Translations under genes and position numbers: made by a program
Shown here: positions 34,795-43,444 of the stretch, piece by piece
How the letters are laid out: the number at the start of each line of letters is the position of its first letter
Numbering within the stretch: position 1 is the first letter of the stretch
Notes under the pieces: model-generated
The model's input: the letters and a program-made list of their open reading frames with translations, nothing else
Told to the model about the DNA's origin: nothing
Databases searched by the model: none
Source: Nonomuraea aurantiaca
Lineage (GTDB): Bacteria > Actinomycetota > Actinomycetes > Streptosporangiales > Streptosporangiaceae
NCBI RefSeq assembly: GCF_020215705.1
Contig: NZ_JAIWNB010000018.1
Span: 1 to 64,000 of the forward strand
Length of the DNA: 64,000 bases
Direction of reading: 5' to 3'

Positions 34795-35208
34795 CTAGTC
34801 GTGACGGCCGGGCACAGGGAGCAGACCCTCGACGTACTGAGCGCGCCCCTCCGCGAACGACCAGTCCGCAGCCGAGTTTTCGATATAGCTGATGAAGAGG
34901 TCGTTGCCTGAGACGCCGACGGCTCCCAGGCGGCGCGCCAATGCGCGGTATACCTGCTGTTTCGTGTCGGTCGACCGGCCGACCTGAGTAAAGATCTGCA
35001 CGATCACCACGCCAGTGACGCTCCGCTCGAAACCGAGACCGGCGTCCAGAGCGATGATCTCCCCGGGGTCATGCTGCGTGACGACCTGGAAACGGTCCCG
35101 TTCCGGAATTTTGAGTACCTCGACGACACCCTTATGAACTGCGTCGGCGATCGCCTGAACGCTTCGTTCGTCGCGTCCCCTGAAGATGTCGATACGAATG
35201 AGTGGCAT
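34795..35208 (-). CDS. tautomerase-superfamily protein
   Basis: The 137-residue protein begins Met-Pro, so removal of Met leaves the catalytic N-terminal proline of the 4-oxalocrotonate tautomerase superfamily. The beta-alpha-beta core is visible: PLIRIDIFRGRDERSVQAIA, then KIPERDRFQVVTQHDPGE, then a second half IVQIFTQVGRSTDTKQQVY. The double-length subunit (about 130 residues) is like cis-CaaD or malonate semialdehyde decarboxylase members. The latter would fit well beside mmsA. It sits between mmsA and the flavoprotein with short gaps. The ribosome site is GGAGGCACCT. Confidence 0.85.
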   Translation of the reverse strand: MPLIRIDIFRGRDERSVQAIADAVHKGVVEVLKIPERDRFQVVTQHDPGEIIALDAGLGFERSVTGVVIVQIFTQVGRSTDTKQQVYRALARRLGAVGVSGNDLFISYIENSAADWSFAEGRAQYVEGLLPVPGRHD

Positions 35209-35234
35209 AGGTGCCTCCGTAGCGGCGGGTCGGA

Positions 35235-35864
35235 TCAGAAGCTCTTGCCGGCATCACGGGCGAGAGCGTGGGCCGCAGCGCGGTCGTTGTCGGCTGTGTC
35301 GGAGAACAGGTTCTGGCGAAGCGGGACCGTGACGATGTCCGTAATTCCTGCGGAGTACCGCAACCAATAGTCAAAGAACGACTCCTGGAAGTCCCGGCCG
35401 AACTCCGGCTCGACGCCGTGGTCGTACACGGCGCTGGTGTAGATGACGGCGGCTCGTCGACCGGAGAGCAGTCCGGTATAGCCAACGCTGGGGTCGATGG
35501 CAAAGAGCATGCCGTTCTGCGAGACGACATCGATGAAGTGCTTGAGGACGTACGGCACGCCGTGGTTCCACATCGGCACGCTGAACAGGTAGTTGTCGTA
35601 GCTCTTGAAGCGTTCGACGACGGCGAGTGCGCCGTTCCACACCGCGGCCTGCTCCGCCGACAGTTCGAGACCCGCCAAGGCCGCCATTTTCGCGTCGGCG
35701 GCAACTGGTCCGAACTCCGGGAGAGTGCCGTCCCAGAGGTCGAAGGTGTCCACCACGTCATCGGGATGGGCGGCACGGTACGCGTCGAGGAATGTCGCTG
35801 CCAAGGCGAGCGACTCCGAGTGTGCGCCCCTTGGGGAGGCAGAAATGTGCAGCAGGCGGCTCAC
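35235..35864 (-). CDS. FMN-dependent NADH:quinone/azo oxidoreductase
   Basis: The GTG start at 35864 is preceded by AAGGAT. The 209-residue protein is a flavodoxin-fold azoreductase: LLHISASPRGAHSESLALA binds the FMN phosphate, VFSVPMWNHGVPYVLKHFID stacks on the flavin, and GRRAAVIYTSA forms the later strand. Members use NADH to reduce quinones or azo bonds by two electrons. It is the first gene of the mmsA operon and is divergent from the GAF-PucR activator across a 300-base regulatory region. Confidence 0.87.
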   Translation of the reverse strand: MSRLLHISASPRGAHSESLALAATFLDAYRAAHPDDVVDTFDLWDGTLPEFGPVAADAKMAALAGLELSAEQAAVWNGALAVVERFKSYDNYLFSVPMWNHGVPYVLKHFIDVVSQNGMLFAIDPSVGYTGLLSGRRAAVIYTSAVYDHGVEPEFGRDFQESFFDYWLRYSAGITDIVTVPLRQNLFSDTADNDRAAAHALARDAGKSF

Positions 35865-35945
35865 GGATACATCCTTCTTGTAGGGCCCGGCTATTCATCG
35901 CCGGTGATGATGTATGGCAACCTAGGAAGGGGTCCGGCCAGGGGA

Positions 35946-36136
35946 TATGTACAACTCGGCCACACATTTTCGCGGAAAAGATGTGCGGAGTGTGCACAAG
36001 CGGCGCGAGTGGCGGCGCCGATGCCCGCCACGATGCGCCGGGCCGGCCGTACTGCCACCGGCTGAGAGCACGGGCTTTCGCCCTGCTGTACGGCGGTTCA
36101 CGGAGCCCTCGCGCCGCCTTTACGTACAATTTGTAC
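35946..36136. promoter_or_regulatory. regulatory region between azoreductase operon and GAF-PucR gene
   Basis: The divergent intergenic region contains a perfect odd palindrome GTACAATTTGTAC (36124-36136), a half-copy ATGTACAA (near 35947-35954), and an imperfect palindrome beginning CACATTTTCGCGG near 35963. These are candidate binding sites for the activator encoded to the right. Each promoter should lie within this stretch. Confidence 0.55.
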
Positions 36137-36181
36137 ATACCCATGACCTGCGGGTTGTGTACTTTGGGTGGGGTGAGGGAC

Positions 36182-38122
36182 GTGGCGTCAGAAATCCAGA
36201 ATCAGATACCGAGTCCGGTTCGAGTGGCTCTCGACATGCTGCGGTTGCTGGCACGGGATGGCAGCGCTGAGGAGCTCATGGAGCTCGGCGCCTGCGTTGC
36301 CAGCCGTGATCTCAGTACCGAGGACGCCGACGCTGTGCGCGAGATGAAGGACTTGTCACGAGATGTGCTGGGCCTTCTGGAGCGTCGACGCCGACGCGAG
36401 GTCGAACTCACGGCTTTGTTCCAGTCCGCGATCGACCTGGCGGCCATCCGGGATCTTGACGGAGTTCTCGAGGCCATCGTTCGTCGTACCCGCCTGTTGC
36501 TCCATGCCGATGTGGCGTACATGAGCCTGATCGATGAAGGCTCTGACGACACTCACCTTAGGGTTACATGTGGCGTTGTCTCGCCGACCTTCCAGCAGCT
36601 CCGTATGCAGATCGGCGACAGTCTGGGCGGTTTGGTGCTCCAGACGGGTATGCCGGCGAGTACTCGAAACTACTTCGACGAGACCCGGATCGCCCATGTC
36701 GCTGCGGTCGACGCAGCGGTCGCGGACGAAGGACTTGTCGCCATCCTTGGCGTACCACTACTGCTGGGAACCCGAGTCATTGGTGTGTTGTATGCCGCGC
36801 ACCGTACCGAGCGGACCTTTAGTGCCGACGAGATTGCCGTTGCCTCGTCGCTCGGGGCTCACGCCGCCGTGGCATGTGACAACGCACGATTGTTCCAAAG
36901 CATGCACACGGCCCTGGCCGCGCTGAATGATGCGAACGAGACCATCCGCCAGCGCAGTGACCTGATCAGCACCGCAGCCGAGGTGCATCTCCGTCTGACG
37001 CAGCTGCTGGCTCACGGATCCGACCTTGCGGTGCTCGCTGAGACGCTGTCCCGTGCGTTAGGGGGTACACCACTGGCCATCGTCGACCGCCGCGGGACGA
37101 CCATGGTCGTTGCCGGCGGGTGGAGCCAAGAGGTTGAGAGCAAGATCCACGAAGGGATGAGGCGCGCCCGGCGCGAAGGGCAAGCCGTGCGAGTGGACGG
37201 TTACTGCCTGGTCTCCGTTCGTACCTCGCAGGAGGACTTCGGGGCGATCGTCGCTGAGAGCGACGGCGATCTCGACGAGCTGGGCCTGCGCGTACTTGAG
37301 CATGCAGCTCTTGTCATGGCCCTACTGCTGACAATGCGGACGGTTGTTGCGGAGACGGAGAAGCGGCTGCGTCGCGATCTTGTTGACGATCTGCTGTCTA
37401 CAAACGGCGACAACACAGAGGCACTGGTACGGCGGGCTATTGCGCTTGGAGTGGATCTCGAACGGCCGTATGTGGTAGCGGTCGCGGTCGGGGAACGCTC
37501 GGCTGACTTGACCATTGCCGCTTCGACCTGGGCGTCGTCGCGCGGCGAGAGCCTCGTGGGCAAGCACCAGGGCCATACGGTCTTGCTCATCGCCGGCACG
37601 GACGCGTCCAGCGCTGCCCAAATGGTCGCGACGGAGGTCGCGCGCTTCGCCGGGCAGAAGGTGACCGCCGCTTCTGCGGGGCCCGGCCACGGTGTGGTAC
37701 AGCTTCGACGCGCGTTCCAGGAGGCCCAGAGATCCTTGGCCGTGATGATTCGAATGGGCGCGGTCGGGGTTGGGAGTACCGCGGCTCGGCTCGGCTTTGC
37801 CGGCCTGATGCTCGCCGAGCGCCCAGATCCGCAAGCGTTCGTACGGACGACGATCGGTGCGGTGCTGGACTACGACGCGCGACGTGGATCGCGGCTACTG
37901 CACACCTTGCACGTATATCTGGAACACGACCGCAACGTCTCCGGGGCCAGCCGAGCACTACAGATCCATCTCAACACGATGAGACAGCGACTCGATCGTC
38001 TTACCCGACTTCTCGGCGATGATTGGCAGAGCGCGCGTCGACTGCTCGAGGTGCAGGTGGCGCTGCACCTGCACAGCACGCTCGACGCCGTTCGGGCAGG
38101 GTCAGAACCTGGAGCCCCCTGA
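36182..38122 (+). CDS. GAF-domain PucR/CdaR-type transcriptional activator
   Basis: The protein is about 646 residues from the GTG at 36182 (GTG 36173 is an alternative). After a short helical start, residues 95-235 form a GAF domain (VLEAIVRRTRLLLHADVAY, GDSLGGLVLQTG, VAILGVPLLLGTRVIGVLYA). A coiled linker and a PucR-like middle domain follow (RLRRDLVDDLLSTNGDN). The protein ends in the CdaR-type HTH (RRGSRLLHTLHVYLEHDRN, then ALQIHLNTMRQRLDR). Such proteins sense a small aromatic or acid ligand and activate adjacent catabolic genes. It is divergent from the azoreductase-tautomerase-mmsA operon, its probable target. Confidence 0.88.
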   Translation: MASEIQNQIPSPVRVALDMLRLLARDGSAEELMELGACVASRDLSTEDADAVREMKDLSRDVLGLLERRRRREVELTALFQSAIDLAAIRDLDGVLEAIVRRTRLLLHADVAYMSLIDEGSDDTHLRVTCGVVSPTFQQLRMQIGDSLGGLVLQTGMPASTRNYFDETRIAHVAAVDAAVADEGLVAILGVPLLLGTRVIGVLYAAHRTERTFSADEIAVASSLGAHAAVACDNARLFQSMHTALAALNDANETIRQRSDLISTAAEVHLRLTQLLAHGSDLAVLAETLSRALGGTPLAIVDRRGTTMVVAGGWSQEVESKIHEGMRRARREGQAVRVDGYCLVSVRTSQEDFGAIVAESDGDLDELGLRVLEHAALVMALLLTMRTVVAETEKRLRRDLVDDLLSTNGDNTEALVRRAIALGVDLERPYVVAVAVGERSADLTIAASTWASSRGESLVGKHQGHTVLLIAGTDASSAAQMVATEVARFAGQKVTAASAGPGHGVVQLRRAFQEAQRSLAVMIRMGAVGVGSTAARLGFAGLMLAERPDPQAFVRTTIGAVLDYDARRGSRLLHTLHVYLEHDRNVSGASRALQIHLNTMRQRLDRLTRLLGDDWQSARRLLEVQVALHLHSTLDAVRAGSEPGAP

Positions 38123-38199
38123 GACGAGAAATCATCTCAGCGTCGGCGGGCCGCAAGCCAAGCCAAGCCAAGCCACCGACCATGCGCGTCTCGATTGAT

Positions 38200-38458
38200 C
38201 CGCATCGTGCCAGTGCGCTGGATACCTTCGCTGTACGGACCTCGGTGGTAGAAGCAGAAGCGCCATCGCGTGGCCGTTGGGCCGAGGTCCGGGCGGCTGA
38301 CGTGCGCGACGGTCACCCGTCCGTGGCATCCGGGCCGTCAGGACCGCATGGGCGTCGACCGGCAGATCGGCTGGGACGAGAAGGCTGGGCGCCTGGTCGT
38401 GCTGGCCGAGGACCGGTATCCGATCACGGTCGTTCAAGTGACCGGGAGCGACGCATGA
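38200..38458 (+). CDS. small hypothetical protein, phage- or ICE-like, possibly frameshifted
   Basis: The last 45 residues (DRMGVDRQIGWDEKAG, then RLVVLAEDRYPITVVQV) are clearly protein-like and end in a TGA that overlaps the ATG of the next gene. The upstream frame is less clear: another frame reads GRWAEVRAADVRDGHPSVAS just before, so a frameshift near 38340 is likely. Tight coupling to the next two genes is typical of phage or integrative-element gene strings. No family is recognised. Confidence 0.4.
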
Positions 38459-39095
38459 CCAAGGCCGCCAACGTGGACGGCACGAGCGACAGCGTGAGCG
38501 AACCGCCTGCCCCGTTGGATGCGGCGCAGGCGGTTGACGAGTTCGGGTTCATGCGCTGGCTCAACAGCAGGCCGGCCCGATCACCCGCCGGGATCAGCTC
38601 ACCAAGCGGGCGCTCATCGCCACACGGCCGGACGGGCGGCCGGTCATGGGCGAAGGCGACCGCATGGGCGCGTACGTGGGCGGCCGCAAGTTCGGCGACG
38701 TGTCCGTGCCTTCGCGTCGGCTGTCGGTCGCGATCAGCGACCCGGATCGGTTCGCCGCGTGGGCGCTCGCCGAGGGGTTCGCGACCGAAGTGGAGACCAA
38801 GCAGCGGGTGCGGCCGGCGTTCTTCGCGATGCTGCGCAAGGCGGCTGAGGCGTCCGGCGCGGCTCGGCGGGAGCTGAAGCTGGTGCATCCGCGCACGGGC
38901 GAGCTCATCAACGTGCCTGGCGTGCAGGTGAACGTGGCGGCGCTCGCGCCGACTTTCACGCCGGCGGCCGATGCCGAGCAGGTCCTGGCCGAAGCGCACG
39001 CCCAGGGCGTCCTGGCTGTGCTGTTCAGCCGCGTGCTGACGTTGCCCGCAGTGGACGCGGGCGCCACGAACGAGAACGAGGAGAGTGACAGGTGA
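38455..39095 (+). pseudogene. phage- or ICE-type hypothetical gene with a frameshift near 38570
   Basis: The ATG at 38455 gives AAQAVDEFGFMRWLN, and the frame then changes. One frame over, the sequence continues smoothly with PITRRDQLTKRALIA, GDRMGAYVGGRKFGD and TKQRVRPAFFAMLRKAAEAS. It ends with GELINVPGVQVNVAAL. The repaired product would be about 210 residues. I do not recognise the family. The overlaps at both ends (ATGA before, GTGA after) place it in a compact operon of mobile-element character. The frameshift makes it non-functional unless the sequence is wrong. Confidence 0.45.
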
Positions 39096-39165
39096 CCCGC
39101 CCGACGCGCGTCCACCGCCTGAACGTGACCTATCCGAAGGGTTCCGACCAGCCCGGCTGGCCGCC
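39092..39165 (+). pseudogene. N-terminal stub of an ICE-like gene cut by an IS
   Basis: A GTG overlapping the previous stop starts TRPTRVHRLNVTYPKGSDQP, a plausible conserved N-terminus. At about 39165 the sequence becomes the end of an ISKra4-type transposase on the opposite strand, so only about 25 residues survive. Confidence 0.4.
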
Positions 39166-39890
39166 GCGCCGGGCCGCTTCGGTGATGATCAGGTCGAGTT
39201 GGTGCCGGGCCCCGTCGACGAGGATGACCCAGGGACGGACATGGGCGGGGTCGCGGGCCTCGGCGTGGTCGAACGCCTTGGCGATCACAGCGCCGGGGCC
39301 GGTGATGACCGAGCCGCACAACCACTTGCGCATCGCGCGTGGCCGGGGCCGCGGCCGGCGCCGTCCGGCTCGCCCGCCCGGGACGGCGATCACATCGTGC
39401 GGCCGCCGCGGTGCCGCTTCGGCGTCGTAGACCACCCCCAATGTCGCCATCCGCTTGCGCGCCGGTTTCTCCCCGGTCGCAAGCCGCGTCCGGAAAGTGG
39501 CCCGGGCGCGGGCGGCGGCCTTCGCGGTTGCGGGCCGCAGTGCCTCCGGGCGCATTGCGATGCCTTTGCCGTCCACGCTGAGCGCCAGCACCGTCGGTGC
39601 CGTGCACGGCACCGGGAACCGCGCGGCGTAGAAGGCATCGACATCGACCGCTGCCCGGGCCACCACCTGCTCGATCTGCCGTTTGCCGATCACGTTGCCG
39701 CAGCGCGCCGCCAGCGCCGCGTGGGCGGCGTCGAACGAGCCGCGCGCCGTCTCGATGACCGCGAGCTTCGCCAGCCCGGCCGAGTGCCGCACCGCCGGCA
39801 GCGACAACGCCGCATCCGCCGGATACACGTTGCGGACGCCCGGGGCGCGCCACGCGCACCGGGTGACCGTCACCGTCCCGACAAGGGTGG
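39160..39890 (-). pseudogene. ISKra4-family transposase fragment
   Basis: The minus strand carries VTVTRCAWRAPGVRNVYPAD, CGNVIGKRQIEQVVARAAVD and TVLALSVDGKGIAMRPEAL. It then reads KWLCGSVITGPGAVIAKAFD and WVILVDGARHQLDLI, the catalytic core of ISKra4-type transposases. Both ends are missing: the C-terminus stops where the ICE-like stub begins, and the N-terminus is fused to a pentapeptide-repeat protein fragment at about 39890. It is an inactive remnant. Confidence 0.75.
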
Positions 39891-39988
39891 CCAGGCCGGT
39901 GTCCCACGACTTAGCCGTGTAGACGAGGCCGCCAGCGGCGAACAGCAGGCCGAACAGCACTCCTAGAGCCTGTACGGAGTTCTGATCT

Positions 39989-41022
39989 TTAGATGGGTTG
40001 GAGGCTGCGGATCCACAGGATGGCTCCGCGGAGATGAAGACCGGCCAGATAGCTGTCGGGGGTTTTGTCGAAGCGGAAGGCCAGCCCGCGCCACTCTTTG
40101 ATCCGGTTGATCGCCCGTTCGGCCGTGTTGCGCTGCTTGTAGAGATCTGGATCATGGCTGACGGGGCGGCCGCCACGGGAGCCGCGCTTCTTGCGGTTGG
40201 CCGCCTGGTCGCTCTTCTCCGGGATGACCGCCTTGATCCGGCGCCGGCGCAGATAGGTGCGGTTGGCGCGGCAGGAGTAGGCCTTGTCGGCGGCCACCGC
40301 GCCCGGGCGGGTGCGCGGGCGGCCGATGGGCAGGCGGATCTTGATGCGCTCCAGCACGGCGCGAAACTGCGGGCTGTCTCCGGCCTGGCCGGGGGTCAGG
40401 ACGAAGGACAGCGGACGGCATCGCCGGTCGGCGGACAGATGCACCTTGCTGGTCAGTCCACCCCGTGAGCGGCCCAGCTTGGCCGCCGTCAGCCGGAATC
40501 TGCGCCGTCGTCGTAACCGCCGTCGTCCGTCCCCGTCTTGGCCGCAGTCCCCGTCTTGACCGCAGTCCCCGTCTTGACCGGAGTCGCCGTCTTGACCGGA
40601 GTCGCCGTCGTGGGGGTTTTGCCCCTTTGGCGTAGCCCCCTTTCCTGTTCGGCGGCCTCTTCCAGCGCCTCGGCCAACTCGCCGTCCAGGACCATCCCGG
40701 CGGCGTGGTGGTGGGCGCGGGCCGTCGTGGAGTCGACGCTGACCAGGTCGAGGTCAGCCCGCCCACGGGCAGCGGCCTCGGCGATCATCGCCTGCATCAG
40801 CTGCTCGAACACGCCGCTCGTCGCCCACGACCGGAACCGGTCGTAGACGGTGGATCAGGGCCCGTACTCGACGGGCAGATCCCGCCACGGACTACCGGTC
40901 CGAAAGCGCCACATCATCGCGTTGAACTGGCGCCGCAGGTCCGGGATCGGGCCTCGCTCACCCAGCGGCAGGTGAGGCTCGATCAAGGACCATTCCTCAT
41001 CAGTAAGGTCTCCACGCGCCAT
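39989..41022 (-). pseudogene. IS5-family (IS427-type) transposase, with nonsense codon and frame change
   Basis: From the ATG at 41022 the frame reads MARGDLTDEEWSLIEPHLPL and SPWRDLPVEYGP, then TGA near 40856, where related transposases carry Trp before STVYDRF. It continues with SVDSTTARAHHHAAG, the first catalytic aspartate. After a repeat-expanded region it changes frame near 40490 to LGRSRGGLTSKVHLSADRRC, LVLTPGQ-like sequence, AVAADKAYSCRANRTYLR and RNTAERAINRIKEWRGLA. The frame change could be the programmed frameshift of this IS group. The TGA is a true defect. The catalytic DDE residues can all be located. Confidence 0.75.
40529..40613. repeat. 18-bp tandem repeat inside the IS5 transposase
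   Basis: About 4.7 copies of GTCCCCGTCTTGACCGCA (variants with G or GG) run head to tail and keep the reading frame. They encode a hexapeptide repeat of Thr-Pro-Val-Lys type on the minus strand. Related transposases lack this expansion as far as I know. Confidence 0.8.
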
Positions 41023-41301
41023 GGCGAAGGCGTACCAGGATCGCAGGCCATAGCGCAGCGAATCCCTCTGATCTCAACTCCGTACAGGCCCTAGCGATGT
41101 GAGGTGCTGCCAAGGTCGCTGCTGTCTCGCGTCGTGTAGCTCCTGTCTCTTCTCGACGAGTAATGCGTCGAGCTCGGTCTGTGTCGGCGGGGTTATCCGC
41201 GGTTTGCGTCGCCTCAGCGGGCGTTTTGCCGGGCTTGGTGGCGTACGCGGCCGTCATCTCAAAGGCGACAGTGAACGGCTCGACCGCGAGTCAAAGGCGA
41301 T

Positions 41302-42417
41302 CTAGTGTTCTGAGTCAGTAATTCGCCGGCAATATGAGGCTAGGGCGTCGAGGATCTCTTCGGCGGTCTTGGTCCAGACGAAGGGCTTGGGGTCCTCGTT
41401 CCAGGACGCGATCCAGGTGCGGATGTCCTTCTCCAGCGCCTGCACGGTCTTGTGCACGCCGCGTCGTAGCTGCTTGGTCGTCAGTTCGGCGAACCAGCGT
41501 TCCACCAGGTTCAGCCAGGACGAGCCGGTCGGGGTGAAGTGCAGGTGGAATCGGGGGTGCGCCAGCAACCAGCGTTTAATCGCGGGCGTCTTGTGCGTGG
41601 CGTAGTTGTCGCAGATCAGGTGGACATCGAGCTCGGCCGGGACCTCCTTGTCCACCTTGATCAGGAACTTCTTGAACTCCACTGCACGATGCCTGCGATG
41701 CAAGGAGCCGATCACCTTGCCCGAGATCACGTCCAGAGCCGCGAACAACGTGGTGGTGCCGGCCCGGACATAGTCATGGGTGGCCCGCTCGGGCACGCCG
41801 GGCATCATCGGCAGTACCGGCTGAGATCGATCCAGCGCCTGGATCTGCGACTTCTCATCCACACATAAGACCAGCGCCCGCTCCGGCGGATCCAGATACA
41901 AGCCGACCACGTCATGCACCTTCTCCACGAAGAACGGATCGGCTGACAGCTTGAACGTCTCCGCCCGATGCGGCTGCAGGCCAAAAGCCCGCCAGACGCG
42001 CGACACCGTCGACTGCGACAGGCCCACCTGCTTGGCCATGGACCGCGTCGACCAGTGCGTGGCGTTGACGGGCTTGGTCTCCAAGGTGCGCGCGACCAGC
42101 TCCGCCACCTGCTCGTCACTCACCGTCCGCGGCCGCCCCGGCCGCGGCTCGTCGGTCAACCCCGCCAGCCGCTCCGCCAGGAAACGCCGACGCCACTTCG
42201 AGACCGTCTCCCGCGATACCCCGACCTCCTCCGCCACCACCTTGGTGGACACAGGCAGGCCGTCCTCGCCGATCGCATCACACGCCAGAACCAATCTGGC
42301 CCGCAACGCCATGTCCTGGGCGCCCTTGCGCCGCCGCACCCACCGCTCAAGCTCGCCGCGCTCGCCATCCGTCAGATGCAGCGGCTCCACCTTCGGTCCC
42401 GGACGCCAGCGTGGCAA
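41302..42417 (-). CDS. IS630-family transposase
   Basis: This full-length 371-residue transposase has N-terminal helix-turn-helix segments (VSTKVVAEEVGVSRETVSK, then TRSMAKQVGLSQSTVSRVW) and a DDE domain. The first aspartate is in LCVDEKSQIQALDRSQ, the second in HLICDNYATHKT, and the glutamate in WLNLVERWFAEL. The frame is intact. The likely element ends are GTGTTCTGAGTCAG next to TA at 41303-41304 and a matching CTGGCTCAGA near 42424-42433. It inserted upstream of, and truncated, a nucleosidase-like gene on the plus strand. It is potentially active. Confidence 0.88.
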   Translation of the reverse strand: MPRWRPGPKVEPLHLTDGERGELERWVRRRKGAQDMALRARLVLACDAIGEDGLPVSTKVVAEEVGVSRETVSKWRRRFLAERLAGLTDEPRPGRPRTVSDEQVAELVARTLETKPVNATHWSTRSMAKQVGLSQSTVSRVWRAFGLQPHRAETFKLSADPFFVEKVHDVVGLYLDPPERALVLCVDEKSQIQALDRSQPVLPMMPGVPERATHDYVRAGTTTLFAALDVISGKVIGSLHRRHRAVEFKKFLIKVDKEVPAELDVHLICDNYATHKTPAIKRWLLAHPRFHLHFTPTGSSWLNLVERWFAELTTKQLRRGVHKTVQALEKDIRTWIASWNEDPKPFVWTKTAEEILDALASYCRRITDSEH

Positions 42418-42433
42418 TCTGGCTCAGATGCGC

Positions 42434-42565
42434 GGATGGGTAGTGATCCGCGGAATCTCCGACTATTCGAACAAAGAAAAGAATGACATCCTGCAGAAAA
42501 CGGCCGCCCGGAACGCCGCAGAGGTACTGCGAGCCCTAATCCCCTACCTCCCATCTCACACCTGA
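42434..42565 (+). pseudogene. nucleoside phosphorylase/MTA-SAH nucleosidase-like domain, C-terminal end
   Basis: The surviving 43 residues read MRGWVVIRGISDYSNKEKND, then QKTAARNAAEVLRALI. This is the last strand and helix of the PNP/UDP (MTAN) fold, with the conserved RGISDY(S/A)..KND motif that carries the catalytic aspartate. The rest was removed by the IS630 insertion. In actinomycetes such domains often serve as effector or sensor units in conflict systems, next to NTPases or membrane proteins. The stop lies 12 bases before the membrane-protein gene, suggesting an operon. Confidence 0.6.
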
Positions 42566-42577
42566 CGGGAAGTCCCA

Positions 42578-43219
42578 ATGGGAGAGTTCGTAATCGGGGT
42601 GGTGAGTTCGCTCGTCGCCACCGCGCTCGCCGTTGTGGGCGGTATGGCGCTGTCGCCTCGCGTGCGCTTCTGGCCGACCCTGCTTCTGTCCAGATTCACC
42701 GGCTTGGGAATCTCTCGGGTGCATCCGCGACAGCGCGTCGCCGCCGAAGATCTCACAGCAGAACTCGACAAAGCCCGCTGGGTACGGGTGCTCGCAGGCC
42801 GAGGGAATGAACTCACCCGCGATGGGTTCGTGGCCCTGTGGGAGGACGAAGGACGTCGCCTGGAGTTCGTTCACGTACTGCTTCCCGATACCAACCATCC
42901 CTCCGCGTCATGGCTGGAGTGGCGCGAGGACGAGATCCGGCGTATCGACCCTGGTTTCTCCCGCGGAATGCTGGCCGAGCAGGTCGACATCAACGCCGAA
43001 TACATCAGGGAGTCCGCCGCTGACAGGGACAACATCGAGCTGCGCCGCTACAACCTCCCCAACCTCCACCGAATAGTGCTCACCGATCGCGTCGCCTTCC
43101 TCACGCTCTACCGTCGGGCGACCCACGGCCGAGACTCGCCCTGCATTGTTGCGCCCCGCCCCGGTCTGATGTATGACTACGCCTTCCAGCTCTTCACCAC
43201 AGCCTGGGACCATGCCTAG
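42578..43219 (+). CDS. membrane-anchored protein paired with a nucleosidase-like gene
   Basis: The 213-residue protein starts with one hydrophobic helix (GVVSSLVATALAVVGGMAL). The soluble domain reads LTRDGFVALWEDEGRRLEFV, VLLPDTNHPSASWLEWRED, ELRRYNLPNLHRIVLTDRVA and a C-terminus with CIVAPRPGLMYDYAFQLF. The strand-loop pattern (LLPDTN, then LTDR) recalls phospholipase D-like or TIR-adjacent effector folds, but I cannot assign a family. The ribosome site GGGAAG is good. It follows the nucleosidase fragment by 12 bases, so the pair probably worked as a two-gene unit. It looks intact, though its partner is destroyed. Confidence 0.6.
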   Translation: MGEFVIGVVSSLVATALAVVGGMALSPRVRFWPTLLLSRFTGLGISRVHPRQRVAAEDLTAELDKARWVRVLAGRGNELTRDGFVALWEDEGRRLEFVHVLLPDTNHPSASWLEWREDEIRRIDPGFSRGMLAEQVDINAEYIRESAADRDNIELRRYNLPNLHRIVLTDRVAFLTLYRRATHGRDSPCIVAPRPGLMYDYAFQLFTTAWDHA

Positions 43220-43444
43220 GGTCGGCAACCGTGGTTGGGCGATCGACGCTGAGGGCCTCCTTGCTGAGGGCATCGCACTCAATTACGACGCATTCGCCCG
43301 CTTCTCGTGGCTCCGGAATTCGATTGGGCCGCAACACAAGGTCAGGGGTTCGAGTCGTCTCGGCCGCGCACGCAAGAAGGCCCTCGGGGGCGTTCAGTTC
43401 TCCTGATGGGACAGGCGAGGGCGCGTCAATCTATCCAGGTATCT

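Larger units (their letters stand above)
39966..41091. mobile_element. IS5-family insertion sequence, complete ends
   Basis: Terminal inverted repeats GAGCCTGTACGGAGTT (39966-39981) and its counterpart (41076-41091, reverse-complement GGGCCTGTACGGAGTT) bound an element of 1126 bases. Both ends are flanked by TA within CCTAG, a two-base target duplication typical of the IS427 group. The transposase inside is defective. Confidence 0.85.
39893..41238 (-). pseudogene. pentapeptide-repeat-type membrane-anchor fragment, split by IS5
   Basis: If the IS5 element (39966-41091) and one copy of its TA target are removed, the minus strand joins into one open frame. That frame reads RRRKPRITPPTQTELDALL, then VEKRQELHDARQQRPWQ, then LGVLFGLLFAAGGLVYTAKS. 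This is the typical N-terminal helix, membrane segment and GGLVYTA-W motif of actinobacterial pentapeptide-repeat proteins. The repeats themselves are absent because the frame runs into the ISKra4 remnant. No start codon is present on the other side. The rescued frame across the insertion is good evidence that the gene predates the IS. Confidence 0.6.

Noticed and set aside
40529..40613. CRISPR-like array
   Set aside because: The 18-bp units are directly adjacent without spacers and encode a peptide repeat in a transposase. No cas genes are present.
43325..43375. tRNA 3'-end-like sequence (GGTCAGGGGTTCGAGTC)
   Set aside because: The T-arm stem does not pair well and no full cloverleaf is visible. 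It might be an old attachment-site scar but cannot be supported.
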